From assembly GCA_900315835.1 (NCBI GenBank), contig ONAR01000022.1:1-41859 (forward strand): a stretch of 41,859 nt of DNA, given 5' to 3'. This document shows positions 1 to 7,350 of this stretch, piece by piece (position 1 is the stretch's first letter; every line of letters starts with the position of its first letter). The position numbers and the translations under genes were made by a program. Source of the stretch: an uncultured Prevotella sp. GTDB taxonomy: Bacteria > Bacteroidota > Bacteroidia > Bacteroidales > Bacteroidaceae. The notes beneath the pieces were generated by a model. It was given only the letters and a program-made list of their open reading frames with translations, made no database searches and had not been told where the DNA came from.

Positions 1-61
1 GCATAGGATGCCATCAATGAAATCCGCGTTATCCGCGTGAGAAACTTACTGCGCTTACGCT

Positions 62-177
62 AATCGCGCTGATGTGTGGGAAAAATGCCATACCAAGGGC
101 TGGTGGCCGGCACCAGGCCGGCCACTACACTGCTACCAGTGGCGTACATCTCCACAGGGTTTATCGGGTGCGCCATA
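62..177 (+). repeat. Interspersed hairpin repeat, copy R1
   Basis: Positions 62-138 match the reverse complement of 41783-41859 in 76 of 77 bases; the only difference is at position 100. The core (about 102-124) can fold as a stem, GTGGCCGG pairing with CCGGCCAC around CACCAGG. The right end carries the terminus CCACAGGGTTTATC (152-165) followed by GGGTGCGCCA. That terminus recurs, inverted and exact, at 6583-6606. The copy has only one of the two termini seen in copies R3 and R4. Confidence 0.85.
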
Positions 178-350
178 TTTTGTCGGAATGGCTGCCCGGT
201 GCCGGCATTCCGCCGCCGGTGTCTCCCGATTGTTGCACACTGCTTTTGCGTGTGTGCAATAACGGGAAAATGGCGTTACGGTTCATCGCCAAAAAATAAC
301 GTTTCGGTATCAAATGGGCTAAAATATGGAACAAAAACATCGGTTGATGC

Positions 351-358
351 TATTTTTG
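351..358 (+). promoter_or_regulatory. Bacteroidetes-type -7 element for the ligase operon
   Basis: TATTTTTG matches the TAnnTTTG -7 consensus of Bacteroidetes. A transcript would start near 365 and leave a short leader before the ATG at 388. No clear TTTG box is visible at the -33 distance. The site supports the ligase start at 388 over earlier in-frame starts, which would lie upstream of the transcript. Confidence 0.5.
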
Positions 359-387
359 CACAAGTAAGATTAAAGTGCAATTTTAAT

Positions 388-2031
388 ATGACATCAACAA
401 ACAAGTCACAATTTCAGCGTATTTTTGAAAGCCATTACACATGGATTGAGGGCTTCATGCGCAATGTGAGGCGCTATGCCGACCGGCTGGCCATGATAGA
501 CCCCCGCCACGACACGAGCTGGACTTACCGAGAGCTGAATGCGGCGTGCAACCGGCTGTGCCACGCCCTTCAGCAGGACGGCTTCGGCCGCGGTGACGTC
601 ATCATGGTGCAGACCACCAACTGCCCCGAGTTCGCCTTCGCCTACGTAGCCCCGCAGAAGCTGCACGGCGTGATGAGCCCCGTGGGCTTCCGCCTCAGTC
701 CGGGCGAGCTGGCCCAGAACATCCGCGACTCGCGGCCGATGGTCATCCTCTGCGACAGCAAGCGCAAGGACGGCGTGCTTGAGGCCGTCAGGATAGCCGG
801 ATGCAAGCCCAGGCGCATCCTCGTGGCCGACGGCACGACGGACAAGGATGTGACCTCATATGCCGACTATGTGCGCGACTGCGACGACAGCGAGCCTGAG
901 GTGGAGGGCGAGAACAACATCTATGACGAGACCACGCGCCTCTATACCTCTGGCACGACCGGCCACCCCAAGGGCGTGCCATTGACGAGCATCAACGAGG
1001 TGCTGTCGGCCCACGACATCATGATTCATTTCCCGATGAACTTCAGGGACGTGACGATGAACACCACGCCGTGGTTCCACCGCGGCGGCGTGCATTGCGG
1101 CGGCCCGTGTCCGACGTTCTATGCCGGAGCCTGCCTGGTCGTCATGGATAAGTTCGACGCCGAGACGACGCTGCAGTACATCTCCCGCTACAAGATTACC
1201 TTTGTCATCGGCGTGCCCACGGTGCTCGAGGAGCTGGCCGACGCCCAGGAGCAGAAGGCTTACGACCTCTCCACGCTGACGGGCATCATCACGATGGGCT
1301 CGCCGCTGGAGCGCGGCGCCTGCCTGCGCTACCAGCGCGTGCTGACCCCCAACATCTATAACGGCTATGGCACTACCGAGACGCTTTGGAACACCTTCCT
1401 CCGCCCGTTTGACCTGCCCGAGCACGCTGGCACGGCCGGCGCGTCGATGGTGGATGATGACGTGCGCGTGGTGAAAATCTATGAGGACCACCGAGCCGAG
1501 CCCGACGACGTGGTGGCCACCGACGGCAGGGAGACCGGCGAGGTAATCATCGGCTCACCGGCAAAGTCGCCTTACACGTATTACAACAATCCCGAGGAGA
1601 CCGAGAAGAAATATTACAAGGGCTTCATCTATACCGGCGACCTTGCCACGTGGGACGAGAACCAGTACATTACCATCCTGGGCCGCAAGGACGACATGAT
1701 TATCTCGTCGGGTGAGAATATCTATCCCACCGAGATTGAGGCCGTGCTCAACAAGAACCCCAAGGTGAAGGACTGCATGGTGACCTCGGTGCCTGACAAG
1801 ATGCGCGGACAGGTGGTGACGGCCTACGTGGTGCGTGCCGACGACTCTCTCTCGCCCGAGGAGCTCGACCAGTTCTGCAAGGACAGTCCCGACATAGCCA
1901 ACTTCAAGCGCCCGCGCTACTACCGCTTCGTCGCCCAGCTGCCGTTCAACGCCACGGGCAAGAAGCTGCACGTGAAGATGAAGGCCACCGCCAGCGACGA
2001 CCTCAGAAACGGGCTACTCTACCGGGTATAA
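388..2031 (+). CDS. AMP-dependent acyl-CoA synthetase/ligase (class I adenylate-forming enzyme)
   Basis: The 547-residue protein should activate a carboxylic acid with ATP to an acyl-adenylate and pass it to CoA in the cytoplasm. The P-loop signature TSGTTGHPKG is at about residue 188, the A5-type motif GYGTTE at about 325, YTGDL at about 415, the hinge GRKDDMIISSGENIYP just after it, and the C-terminal catalytic lysine in NATGKK near 526. Length and motif order are complete for the family. An open frame extends upstream to 76, but that part is repeat DNA and a promoter sits at 351-358, so 388 was chosen. It lies 22 bp upstream of a small TPR gene and then the ferredoxin oxidoreductase genes, which suggests a shared role in acyl-CoA and 2-oxoacid metabolism. 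The substrate cannot be read from the sequence; short branched-chain or aromatic acids are plausible. Confidence 0.9.
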   Translation: MTSTNKSQFQRIFESHYTWIEGFMRNVRRYADRLAMIDPRHDTSWTYRELNAACNRLCHALQQDGFGRGDVIMVQTTNCPEFAFAYVAPQKLHGVMSPVGFRLSPGELAQNIRDSRPMVILCDSKRKDGVLEAVRIAGCKPRRILVADGTTDKDVTSYADYVRDCDDSEPEVEGENNIYDETTRLYTSGTTGHPKGVPLTSINEVLSAHDIMIHFPMNFRDVTMNTTPWFHRGGVHCGGPCPTFYAGACLVVMDKFDAETTLQYISRYKITFVIGVPTVLEELADAQEQKAYDLSTLTGIITMGSPLERGACLRYQRVLTPNIYNGYGTTETLWNTFLRPFDLPEHAGTAGASMVDDDVRVVKIYEDHRAEPDDVVATDGRETGEVIIGSPAKSPYTYYNNPEETEKKYYKGFIYTGDLATWDENQYITILGRKDDMIISSGENIYPTEIEAVLNKNPKVKDCMVTSVPDKMRGQVVTAYVVRADDSLSPEELDQFCKDSPDIANFKRPRYYRFVAQLPFNATGKKLHVKMKATASDDLRNGLLYRV

Positions 2032-2053
2032 GGCTAACCTGACAAGCAGCAGA

Positions 2054-2248
2054 ATGGAAACTGACAGGATGACAGCGGAAGAGTATTACGTGCAGGGCGA
2101 CGCGCACCGCCGCCGTGGCGACTTTTCCTCGGCCATGAACTGCTATCTTCAGGCCGCGCGGCTCGACCCCGAGGGTCCGGCCGCGACAGCCGTGGAGATG
2201 CTTCAGGATATAATGAACTTCTATTGCAAGGACATCTACAATCCGTAA
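2054..2248 (+). CDS. Small tetratricopeptide-repeat (TPR)-like protein
   Basis: This 64-residue protein has one TPR-like helical hairpin at about residues 7-41: AEEYYVQGDAHRRRGDFSSA, then a helix ending in AARLDP, with the usual small and aromatic positions. It has no signal peptide or membrane segment. It lies between the ligase (22 bp gap) and the ferredoxin subunit (48 bp gap) and reads the same way, so it is probably cotranscribed. My recollection is that small TPR proteins accompany this oxidoreductase in other Bacteroidales. A scaffold or assembly role is inference; one TPR is too little to assign a partner. Confidence 0.75.
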   Translation: METDRMTAEEYYVQGDAHRRRGDFSSAMNCYLQAARLDPEGPAATAVEMLQDIMNFYCKDIYNP

Positions 2249-2296
2249 GCGCCCCTTATGGCGCGGATGGCCTGCAACAATTATTTTGATAAGAGA

Positions 2297-2566
2297 ATGA
2301 TGAAAAAAACGATTGGTGCCATTGTAGTGGACACTGACCGCTGCAAGGGCTGTGCGCTCTGTGTGGAGGCCTGTCCAAAAGATGTGATAGCCTTGGCCGA
2401 CCGAAAGGTAAACGCCCACGGCTACCCCTACGTGGAGGCCACCCATCCGGCCGAATGCATCGGCTGTGCCTCTTGCGGCATCGTCTGTCCCGACGGCTGC
2501 ATCACGGTCTATCGTAAGCGGATAGAGGTGTCCGGCGACCCTGCAATGGAACAAAAAACGGTGTAA
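2297..2566 (+). CDS. 2-oxoacid:ferredoxin oxidoreductase, delta (2x[4Fe-4S] ferredoxin) subunit
   Basis: The 89-residue protein has two classic [4Fe-4S] motifs, CKGCALCVEACP at about residue 17 and CIGCASCGIVCP at about residue 57. It should carry electrons from the thiamine-diphosphate site to external ferredoxin. Start: the frame is open from 2258, but residues before the tandem ATG at 2297/2300 do not look like ferredoxin, whereas MKKTIGAIVVDTDRC does; a weak purine stretch precedes the ATG. The gene ends 2 bp before the alpha subunit, so coupling is likely. It equals the VorD/KorD/PorD subunit of four-subunit enzymes. Confidence 0.9.
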   Translation: MMKKTIGAIVVDTDRCKGCALCVEACPKDVIALADRKVNAHGYPYVEATHPAECIGCASCGIVCPDGCITVYRKRIEVSGDPAMEQKTV

Positions 2567-2568
2567 TC

Positions 2569-3660
2569 ATGGAACAGGACGTAATGCTAATGAAAGGCAA
2601 CGAGGCCCTTGCCCGCGCTGCCATACGGTGTGGGGCCGATGGCTTCTTCGGCTATCCCATCACACCACAGACCGAAATCATTGAGACCCTCGCGGCCCTC
2701 AAGCCCTGGGAGACAACCGGCATGGTGGTCTTGCAGGCTGAGAGCGAGGTGGCCTCCATCAATATGCTCTATGGCGGCGGAGGCGCCGGCAAGCGGGTGC
2801 TGACCACCTCGTCGAGCCCCGGCATAGCGCTCATGCAGGAGGGCATTGCCTATATGGCCGGCGCCGAGATACCCGGCGTCATTGTCAACGTGCAGCGTGG
2901 CGGCCCCGGTCTGGGAACTATCCAGCCCAGTCAGAGCGACTATTTCCAGGCCACGCGCGGCGGCGGCAACGGCGACTACAACGTCATCGTGCTGGCGCCG
3001 GCCTCGGTGCAGGAGATGGCCGACTTCGTCGACCTGGCCTTCACGCTGGCTTTCCGCTACCGCAATCCGGCCATGATACTCAGCGACGGCGTCATCGGAC
3101 AGATGATGGAGAAGGTGGTGCTGCCGCCGTTCAAGCCCCGGCGTACGGAGGAGCAGATTATCAAGGAATGCCCCTGGGCCACTACGGGACGCACCCGCAA
3201 CCGTCGGCCCAACATCATCACCTCGCTTGAGCTGAAGCCGGAGGTCATGGAGCAGCGCAACCTGCACCTACAGGAGAAGTACCGCGAGATAGAGGCTAAG
3301 GAGGTGCGCTACGAGACCGAGCAGTGTGACGATGCCGACTGCCTGATCGTGGCGTTCGGCAGCGCGGCCCGCATTGCCGAGAAGAGCGTCGAGCTCGCTC
3401 GCGAGCAGGGCATCAGGGCCGGGCTCTTCCGTCCCATCACGTTGTGGCCGTTCCCCAGCAAGGCCTTGGCCGAGATGGCCCGTGGCAAGCGGCATGTTCT
3501 CGTGGCTGAGATTAACGCCGGCCAGATGGTGCAGGACGTGAGGCTTGCCGTGGAGGGCCGCACGCCTGTTAGCCATTTTGGAAGACTTGGCGGCATCGTG
3601 CCGGAGCCTGCCGAAATCGTAGATGAACTTAAAGCAAAATTGAAGCAACATGACAACTGA
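2569..3660 (+). CDS. vorB: 2-oxoacid:ferredoxin oxidoreductase, alpha subunit (VorB/KorA type)
   Basis: The 363-residue protein carries the pyrimidine-binding (PYR) half of the thiamine-diphosphate site. The N-terminal part has KGNEALARAAIRCGADGFFG and YPITPQTEI, the usual start of this subunit, followed by the segment with LQAESEVASI. The C-terminal domain II has CLIVAFGSAARIAEKSVELA and the LFRPITLWPFP motif. The length fits the free-standing alpha subunit of four-subunit enzymes. The last 11 bp overlap the beta gene. The family oxidatively decarboxylates 2-oxoacids with CoA and ferredoxin, and can run in reverse. Whether the substrate is branched-chain 2-oxoacid (Vor) or 2-oxoglutarate (Kor) cannot be settled from sequence alone, so the symbol is tentative. 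Confidence 0.9.
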   Translation: MEQDVMLMKGNEALARAAIRCGADGFFGYPITPQTEIIETLAALKPWETTGMVVLQAESEVASINMLYGGGGAGKRVLTTSSSPGIALMQEGIAYMAGAEIPGVIVNVQRGGPGLGTIQPSQSDYFQATRGGGNGDYNVIVLAPASVQEMADFVDLAFTLAFRYRNPAMILSDGVIGQMMEKVVLPPFKPRRTEEQIIKECPWATTGRTRNRRPNIITSLELKPEVMEQRNLHLQEKYREIEAKEVRYETEQCDDADCLIVAFGSAARIAEKSVELAREQGIRAGLFRPITLWPFPSKALAEMARGKRHVLVAEINAGQMVQDVRLAVEGRTPVSHFGRLGGIVPEPAEIVDELKAKLKQHDN

Positions 3661-4438
3661 AGAGATAGAAAGAGATAAGCTCATCGCCCCGGAAAACAAA
3701 GTGTACCAGAAGCCGGAGCTGATGAATGATGTTCCGATGCACTATTGTCCGGGCTGCAGCCACGGTGTGGTGCATAAGCTTGTGGCTGAGGTCATTGCCG
3801 ATATGGGCATGGAGGACAAGACCGTTGGCGTGTCGCCCGTGGGCTGCGCCGTCTTCGCCTACCGCTATCTCGACATCGACTGGCAGGAGGCTGCCCATGG
3901 ACGCGCACCCGCTGTGGCTACGGCCATCAAGCGGCTGTGGCCCGACCGGCTGGTGTTCACCTATCAGGGCGACGGCGACCTGGCCTGTATCGGCACGGCT
4001 GAGGCCATCCACGCGCTCAACCGCGGCGAGCATATCGCCATCATCTTCATCAACAATGCCATCTACGGCATGACGGGCGGCCAGATGGCCCCCACCACCC
4101 TCATTGGGCAGAAGACCACCACCTGCCCCTACGGCCGCGACCCCGAGCTGCACGGCTATCCGCTCAACATCACCGAGCTGGCTGCCCACTTGCAGGGCAC
4201 CTGCTACGTGACGCGGCAGAGCGTCGATACCGTGGCTTCCATCACCAAGGCCAAGAAAGCCATCCGCAAGGCGTTTGAGGCTTCGATGAGGGGCCTCGGC
4301 TCGTCGCTCGTCGAGATCGTATCCACCTGCAGCAGCGGCTGGCATCTGTCGCCCGTCAAGGCCAACGAGTGGATGAGGCAGTATATGTTTGAGCAATATC
4401 ACAAAGGCGACTTCAAGGACACCACGGGCATGAAGTAG
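3650..4438 (+). CDS. 2-oxoacid:ferredoxin oxidoreductase, beta subunit (thiamine diphosphate-binding)
   Basis: The 262-residue protein binds thiamine diphosphate. It has YCPGCSHG at about residue 32, a TPP/Mg motif GDGDLACIGTAEAIHA around residue 107, and NNAIYGMTGGQMAPTT, which closes the metal-binding motif and is highly typical of KorB/VorB-type beta subunits. The start overlaps the alpha gene by 11 bp, so translation is probably coupled. It is followed by the gamma subunit 41 bp later. It does not carry its own iron-sulfur motif of the pyruvate-specific type; clusters are supplied by the delta subunit. Confidence 0.9.
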   Translation: MTTEEIERDKLIAPENKVYQKPELMNDVPMHYCPGCSHGVVHKLVAEVIADMGMEDKTVGVSPVGCAVFAYRYLDIDWQEAAHGRAPAVATAIKRLWPDRLVFTYQGDGDLACIGTAEAIHALNRGEHIAIIFINNAIYGMTGGQMAPTTLIGQKTTTCPYGRDPELHGYPLNITELAAHLQGTCYVTRQSVDTVASITKAKKAIRKAFEASMRGLGSSLVEIVSTCSSGWHLSPVKANEWMRQYMFEQYHKGDFKDTTGMK

Positions 4439-4479
4439 TCTGGTCGGATAAAATGACGAATAAATCAAGGAGAGCAACA

Positions 4480-5022
4480 ATGAAGAAAGAAATCATCATC
4501 TCAGGTTTTGGCGGCCAGGGCGTGCTGTCGATGGGAAAAATCCTCGCCTACTCAGGACTGATGGAGGGCAAGGAGGTGACATGGATGCCGGCCTACGGCC
4601 CTGAGCAGCGCGGCGGCACGGCCAACGTGACGGTCATTGTCAGCGACAGCCGCATCTCGTCGCCCATACTCAGCCAGTACGATGTCGCCATCGTGCTCAA
4701 CCAGCCCTCGCTCGACAAGTTCATGCCCAAGGTGAAGCCGGGCGGCATACTTATCTACGACGGCTACGGCATAGCCGGGCGCCCGCAGCGCGACGACATC
4801 ACCATCTACCGCATCGACGCCATGGACAAGGCGGCCGAGATGCACAATGCCAAGGTGTTCAACATGATTGTGCTGGGCGGCCTGCTCAAGGTGTGTCCCA
4901 TCGTCAGTACCGCCGGCCTGCAGAAGGCACTCTACAAGACGCTGCCCGAGCGCCACCACCAGCTCATACCGCTCAACATGAAGGCCGTGGAGGAAGGACA
5001 GGGCATTATCAGGAAAGTGTAA
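4480..5022 (+). CDS. 2-oxoacid:ferredoxin oxidoreductase, gamma subunit
   Basis: The 180-residue protein begins MKKEIIISGFGGQGVLSMGK, the glycine-rich signature of the gamma domain, followed by PAYGPEQRGGTANVTVIVS, also typical. The gamma domain is the conserved partner of alpha, beta and delta and helps bind CoA. Start: an in-frame ATG exists at 4453, but a good AAGGAGA (4467-4473) stands seven bases before the ATG at 4480, so 4480 is chosen. It completes the oxidoreductase; all four subunits are intact and in the order delta, alpha, beta, gamma. Confidence 0.9.
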   Translation: MKKEIIISGFGGQGVLSMGKILAYSGLMEGKEVTWMPAYGPEQRGGTANVTVIVSDSRISSPILSQYDVAIVLNQPSLDKFMPKVKPGGILIYDGYGIAGRPQRDDITIYRIDAMDKAAEMHNAKVFNMIVLGGLLKVCPIVSTAGLQKALYKTLPERHHQLIPLNMKAVEEGQGIIRKV

Positions 5023-5062
5023 GTTTGTTGCCCAAAGGTGCCCGGTTCTCGGTAAAATGTCA

Positions 5063-5070
5063 TAACTTTG
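5063..5070 (+). promoter_or_regulatory. -7 element of the thioesterase promoter
   Basis: TAACTTTG is an exact TAnnTTTG match, 24 bp before the thioesterase ATG. No good TTTG lies at the -33 distance. It suggests that the thioesterase can be transcribed separately from the oxidoreductase operon. Confidence 0.55.
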
Positions 5071-5094
5071 TGTTTCATTAAATGAATTTGAAGT

Positions 5095-5523
5095 ATGAAC
5101 TTTCCAGAAATTGAATATCACCACGTCATGCCCATCCAGCTCAGATGGATGGATGCCGATGCCTTTGGGCATGTCAACAACACCATGTACTTCCAATACT
5201 ACGACACGGCGAAGATGGACTATTTCCGCAAGGTCTGCCCCCAGCTCGTCGACCAGTGCGCCATCGTCACCGTGCACCTGGAGGCCGACTTCATGCATCA
5301 GGTGTTTACGAAGGATGAGTTGGTCAACGTCGAGTCGGCCATCGTGCGTATCGGCCACAGCAGTTTCACCTTCCAGCAGCGTCTGGTCGGCGTGGGCGAC
5401 GGCGAGGTGAAATGTGTCGGTCAGACCATCATGGTGCTGTTCGATGTGAAGAAAGAGGCCACGGTACCCTTCACGCCCGAGTGGCGCAAGGCCATTGAGG
5501 CTTATGAGGGTAGGGCGCTTTAA
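5095..5523 (+). CDS. Acyl-CoA thioesterase, hot-dog fold (4HBT family)
   Basis: The 142-residue protein is a single hot-dog domain. MPIQLRWMDADAFGHVNNTM near the N-terminus is the 4HBT signature, with the catalytic aspartate in the D-x-F-G-H-V-N-N stretch. Members hydrolyse acyl-CoA thioesters in the cytoplasm. It follows the oxidoreductase by 72 bp with its own promoter-like element. A role in releasing acids from acyl-CoA made or used by the neighbouring ligase and oxidoreductase is possible but inferred; the substrate is unknown. A strong terminator follows at 5558-5603. Confidence 0.85.
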   Translation: MNFPEIEYHHVMPIQLRWMDADAFGHVNNTMYFQYYDTAKMDYFRKVCPQLVDQCAIVTVHLEADFMHQVFTKDELVNVESAIVRIGHSSFTFQQRLVGVGDGEVKCVGQTIMVLFDVKKEATVPFTPEWRKAIEAYEGRAL

Positions 5524-5557
5524 GTAATCGAATACGGTTTAGGGAAATCCCTACGTT

Positions 5558-5603
5558 AAAATAGGAGAAAAAGCATGCTGGTTTGTGCTTTTTCTCCTAT
5601 TTT
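5558..5603 (+). terminator. Strong hairpin terminator after the thioesterase
   Basis: 5558-5575 pairs perfectly with 5586-5603, an 18-bp stem (ends AAAATAGGAG and CTCCTATTTT) with a 10-base loop. The right arm ends in T residues, giving a rho-independent terminator that would work on both strands. The end of the right arm also forms a -7 promoter element (5598-5605) for the next gene. Confidence 0.85.
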
Positions 5604-5605
5604 TG
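5598..5605 (+). promoter_or_regulatory. -7 element of the lipoprotein promoter, embedded in the terminator
   Basis: TATTTTTG matches TAnnTTTG. Its first six bases are the end of the terminator stem. A transcript would start near 5612, which leaves 5619 or 5631 as the first usable starts for the lipoprotein. Confidence 0.5.
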
Positions 5606-5630
5606 CGTTAGAAATCAGATGAATGAAACT

Positions 5631-6530
5631 ATGAGAAAGTCAGTAATAGTCGGTATGTCGGCCCTGCTTCTGCTCAGTAGCTGTGAGACTTATACGGGAA
5701 TGGGAGCCTATACGGGTTCCACGTTGGGCAGTATCTTTGGTTCAGCTATCGGTGGTATCGCCGGTGGTCCTCACGGATCCGACGTCGGTACGATTGTCGG
5801 TATGGTGGGCGGCGCCATGGTTGGCGCTGCCGTAGGTTCGGCCTCCGACCAGCGGGTGCAGCAACAGCGCGAGGAGGACTTGGCGCAATACCGTCAGGAT
5901 AAGGCTGATCGCGCAGCCGCCCGTCAGCGCCGTGCTCAGCAGCGCAACGATGCAACTTATGGCACGCGCAGCTATGGCAACCTGCAGAGCCAGAGCGGCA
6001 GTCAGAACGGCAATGCGGCCTCGACGGAGCAAGGGCAGGTGTTTGACCCGAACAACAGCGGCGACGACCGGCTCTACGATTTCAATGGATCCGACTACAC
6101 GGGCAACTACAGTTCGCAGGAGCCTACGGTGTCCATGCCGATGCAGTCGAGTGTAGAGAATCTGGCCGGCAACCTGAAATACACGCCGTATATCGAGATT
6201 AAGAACGCCCGCTTCATCGACGACAACCAGGACGGTAAGATTGAGCGCGGTGAGATGTGTAAGGTCATCTTCGAGGTCTTCAACCGCGGCAAGCAGACGC
6301 TGTACGACATTGTGCCGACGGTAATCGAAGCCAACAACAACCGCCACATCATCATCTCGCCCAACATGCACGTAGAGCAGCTGCAGCCCAACAGCGGCAT
6401 CCGCTATACGGCGCTGGTCAAGGCCGACAACAAACTCAAGGACGGTTCGGCAAAGCTGTGCGTGAGCGTGGTGCAGGGCAGCAAGTCCATCTCCAAGGTC
6501 ACGGAGTTCAACGTGCCGACGGTAAAGTAG
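5631..6530 (+). CDS. Glycine-zipper lipoprotein with a Ca-binding-like loop
   Basis: The protein has a lipoprotein signal, MRKSVIVGMSALLLLSSCET, with the lipobox LSSC. A glycine-zipper segment follows (about residues 24-75: repeated GxxxG as in GSIFGSAIGGIAGG and GMVGGAMVGAAVGSA), then a charged Arg/Gln-rich stretch and an Asn/Gln/Ser-rich linker. The last 120 residues form a beta-rich domain that starts with an EF-hand-like loop, DDNQDGKIERGE. Glycine zippers of this kind sit in or against the outer membrane. The open frame begins at 5583, and 5619 is another possible start; 5631 is chosen because it begins the signal peptide and lies after the predicted transcript start. The function is unknown; an envelope structural role is likely. 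Confidence 0.8.
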   Translation: MRKSVIVGMSALLLLSSCETYTGMGAYTGSTLGSIFGSAIGGIAGGPHGSDVGTIVGMVGGAMVGAAVGSASDQRVQQQREEDLAQYRQDKADRAAARQRRAQQRNDATYGTRSYGNLQSQSGSQNGNAASTEQGQVFDPNNSGDDRLYDFNGSDYTGNYSSQEPTVSMPMQSSVENLAGNLKYTPYIEIKNARFIDDNQDGKIERGEMCKVIFEVFNRGKQTLYDIVPTVIEANNNRHIIISPNMHVEQLQPNSGIRYTALVKADNKLKDGSAKLCVSVVQGSKSISKVTEFNVPTVK

Positions 6531-6540
6531 GGGTGTTAGA

Positions 6541-6678
6541 AATGGACTTCTGTACTTCTCTAATTCCGACCCCTGCCTTTCTATGGCGCACCCGATAAAC
6601 CCTGTGGATGCGTCTGTACCGGGCCAATTGTACATGGGTTGCTGTCGCAACTTATTTCTCACGCCGATTACGCCGATT
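6541..6678 (-). repeat. Degenerate repeat cluster, copy R2 and an inverted 24-base motif
   Basis: The region after the lipoprotein stop has three parts. 6541-6580 resembles the short-period tract at 41646-41730 (shared TGGACTTCTG and TAATTCC segments). 6582-6606 is a repeat terminus, the exact reverse complement of 152-176 in copy R1. 6655-6678 is the reverse complement of 21-44 with three mismatches (tandem CGCCGATTA units). The core of the repeat is missing, so R2 is a truncated copy. Confidence 0.7.
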
Positions 6679-6727
6679 TTGGGGATGCAGCACCTGTGCT
6701 GTCTTTGTGAAATCCATATGAGCTAAT

Positions 6728-6803
6728 GATAAAGTCCGTGGAGGTATGCAACCTTGGTAGCAGTGTAGTGGCGTACATCACCACGGACATTATCGGGTGT
6801 GCC
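6728..6803. repeat. Interspersed hairpin repeat, copy R3 (two inverted termini, core deleted)
   Basis: The inverted termini are GATAAAGTCCGTGG (6728-6741) and CCACGGACATTATC (6781-6794), paired with one mismatch. The 39 bases from 6733 (AGTCCGTGG to TGTAGTGG) equal 41761-41799 of copy R5 apart from frame of reading. The GGCCGGC core seen in the other copies is missing. The copy ends just before the stop codon of the RlpA-like gene and could act as its terminator structure. Confidence 0.75.
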
Positions 6804-6807
6804 CTTT

Positions 6808-7344
6808 CTATGGCCTCGCCTCCACCTTGATGCTCTTTTTTGGCGGTGCCTTCAGCTTGACCTTTTTTGGCTGAACGAGCTTCTCTGTGGTGACCTTCCC
6901 GAAGTCAAACTCGAAGGCGGGCAGACCCGTCTTGTCATCCTCAGGTTCGCTGCGGTAAGGCACATGGGTTTCGTCGACACGCTGCACCTCCACCATCGCC
7001 ACGCCCTGCGACAGTATGCCCAACTCGCGTGCGGCGCCATAGCTCAGGTCGATGATGCGGCCACGGGCAAACGGACCGCGGTCGGTGACGCGAACGATGA
7101 CCGACCGGCCATTGCTCAGGTTGGTAACCCGCAGGCGAGTGCCAAAGGCGTAGCTGCGGTGGGCGCAGGTCAGACTGTCGTGATGGAGCCGCTCGCCGCT
7201 TGCCGTCCGTGAGCCGGTCGCCCGTTTTGAATAATAAGTAGCCCTACCCCTATGGGTCTGTGCGCTCATGGGGGTAAAGCCGAGTACCAAAAGGAGGCTT
7301 AGGCAAAGATACCTAAGCCATGCGATTATCTTGTTTTGATTCAT
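6808..7344 (-). CDS. rlpA: RlpA-like septal/peptidoglycan protein (double-psi beta-barrel)
   Basis: The 178-residue secreted protein has a signal peptide (hydrophobic [14 protein letters not shown], cleavage near SAQ at 28-30). The RlpA-like double-psi beta-barrel domain follows at about residues 33-120: [20 protein letters not shown], the [16 protein letters not shown] segment and [18 protein letters not shown] are family hallmarks. Some RlpA proteins cleave glycan strands without peptide stems at the septum; others only bind. No SPOR domain is present; the C-terminus is a short Lys/Pro-rich tail. The gene starts 6 bp after gdhA on the same strand and probably shares its promoter. There is no lipobox, unlike E. 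coli RlpA. Confidence 0.85.
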   Translation of the reverse strand: MNQNKIIAWLRYLCLSLLLVLGFTPMSAQTHRGRATYYSKRATGSRTASGERLHHDSLTCAHRSYAFGTRLRVTNLSNGRSVIVRVTDRGPFARGRIIDLSYGAARELGILSQGVAMVEVQRVDETHVPYRSEPEDDKTGLPAFEFDFGKVTTEKLVQPKKVKLKAPPKKSIKVEARP

Positions 7345-7350
7345 TCATTA

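Larger units (their letters stand above)
1..387. other. Intergenic region with repeat sequence and ligase promoter
   Basis: No convincing gene lies here. An open frame runs through it into the ligase, but its residues up to 387 are translated repeat DNA with no protein-like character. From left to right the region holds a short direct-repeat motif (21-44) that recurs inverted at 6655-6678, one copy of the interspersed hairpin repeat (62-177), and an AT-richer stretch with a promoter-like TATTTTTG at 351-358 just before the ligase start at 388. Confidence 0.7.

Noticed and set aside
72-299. Short open frames in the first 300 bases
   Set aside because: They are encoded by the interspersed repeat; the same peptide-like reading occurs inverted at the window end because the DNA is repeated.
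76-387. In-frame upstream extension of the ligase
   Set aside because: Translated repeat DNA; a promoter element lies at 351-358 and MTSTNKSQFQ at 388 is a normal start.
6808-7344. Lipoprotein assignment for the RlpA-like protein
   Set aside because: No cysteine follows the signal peptide; the cut site is near SAQ.
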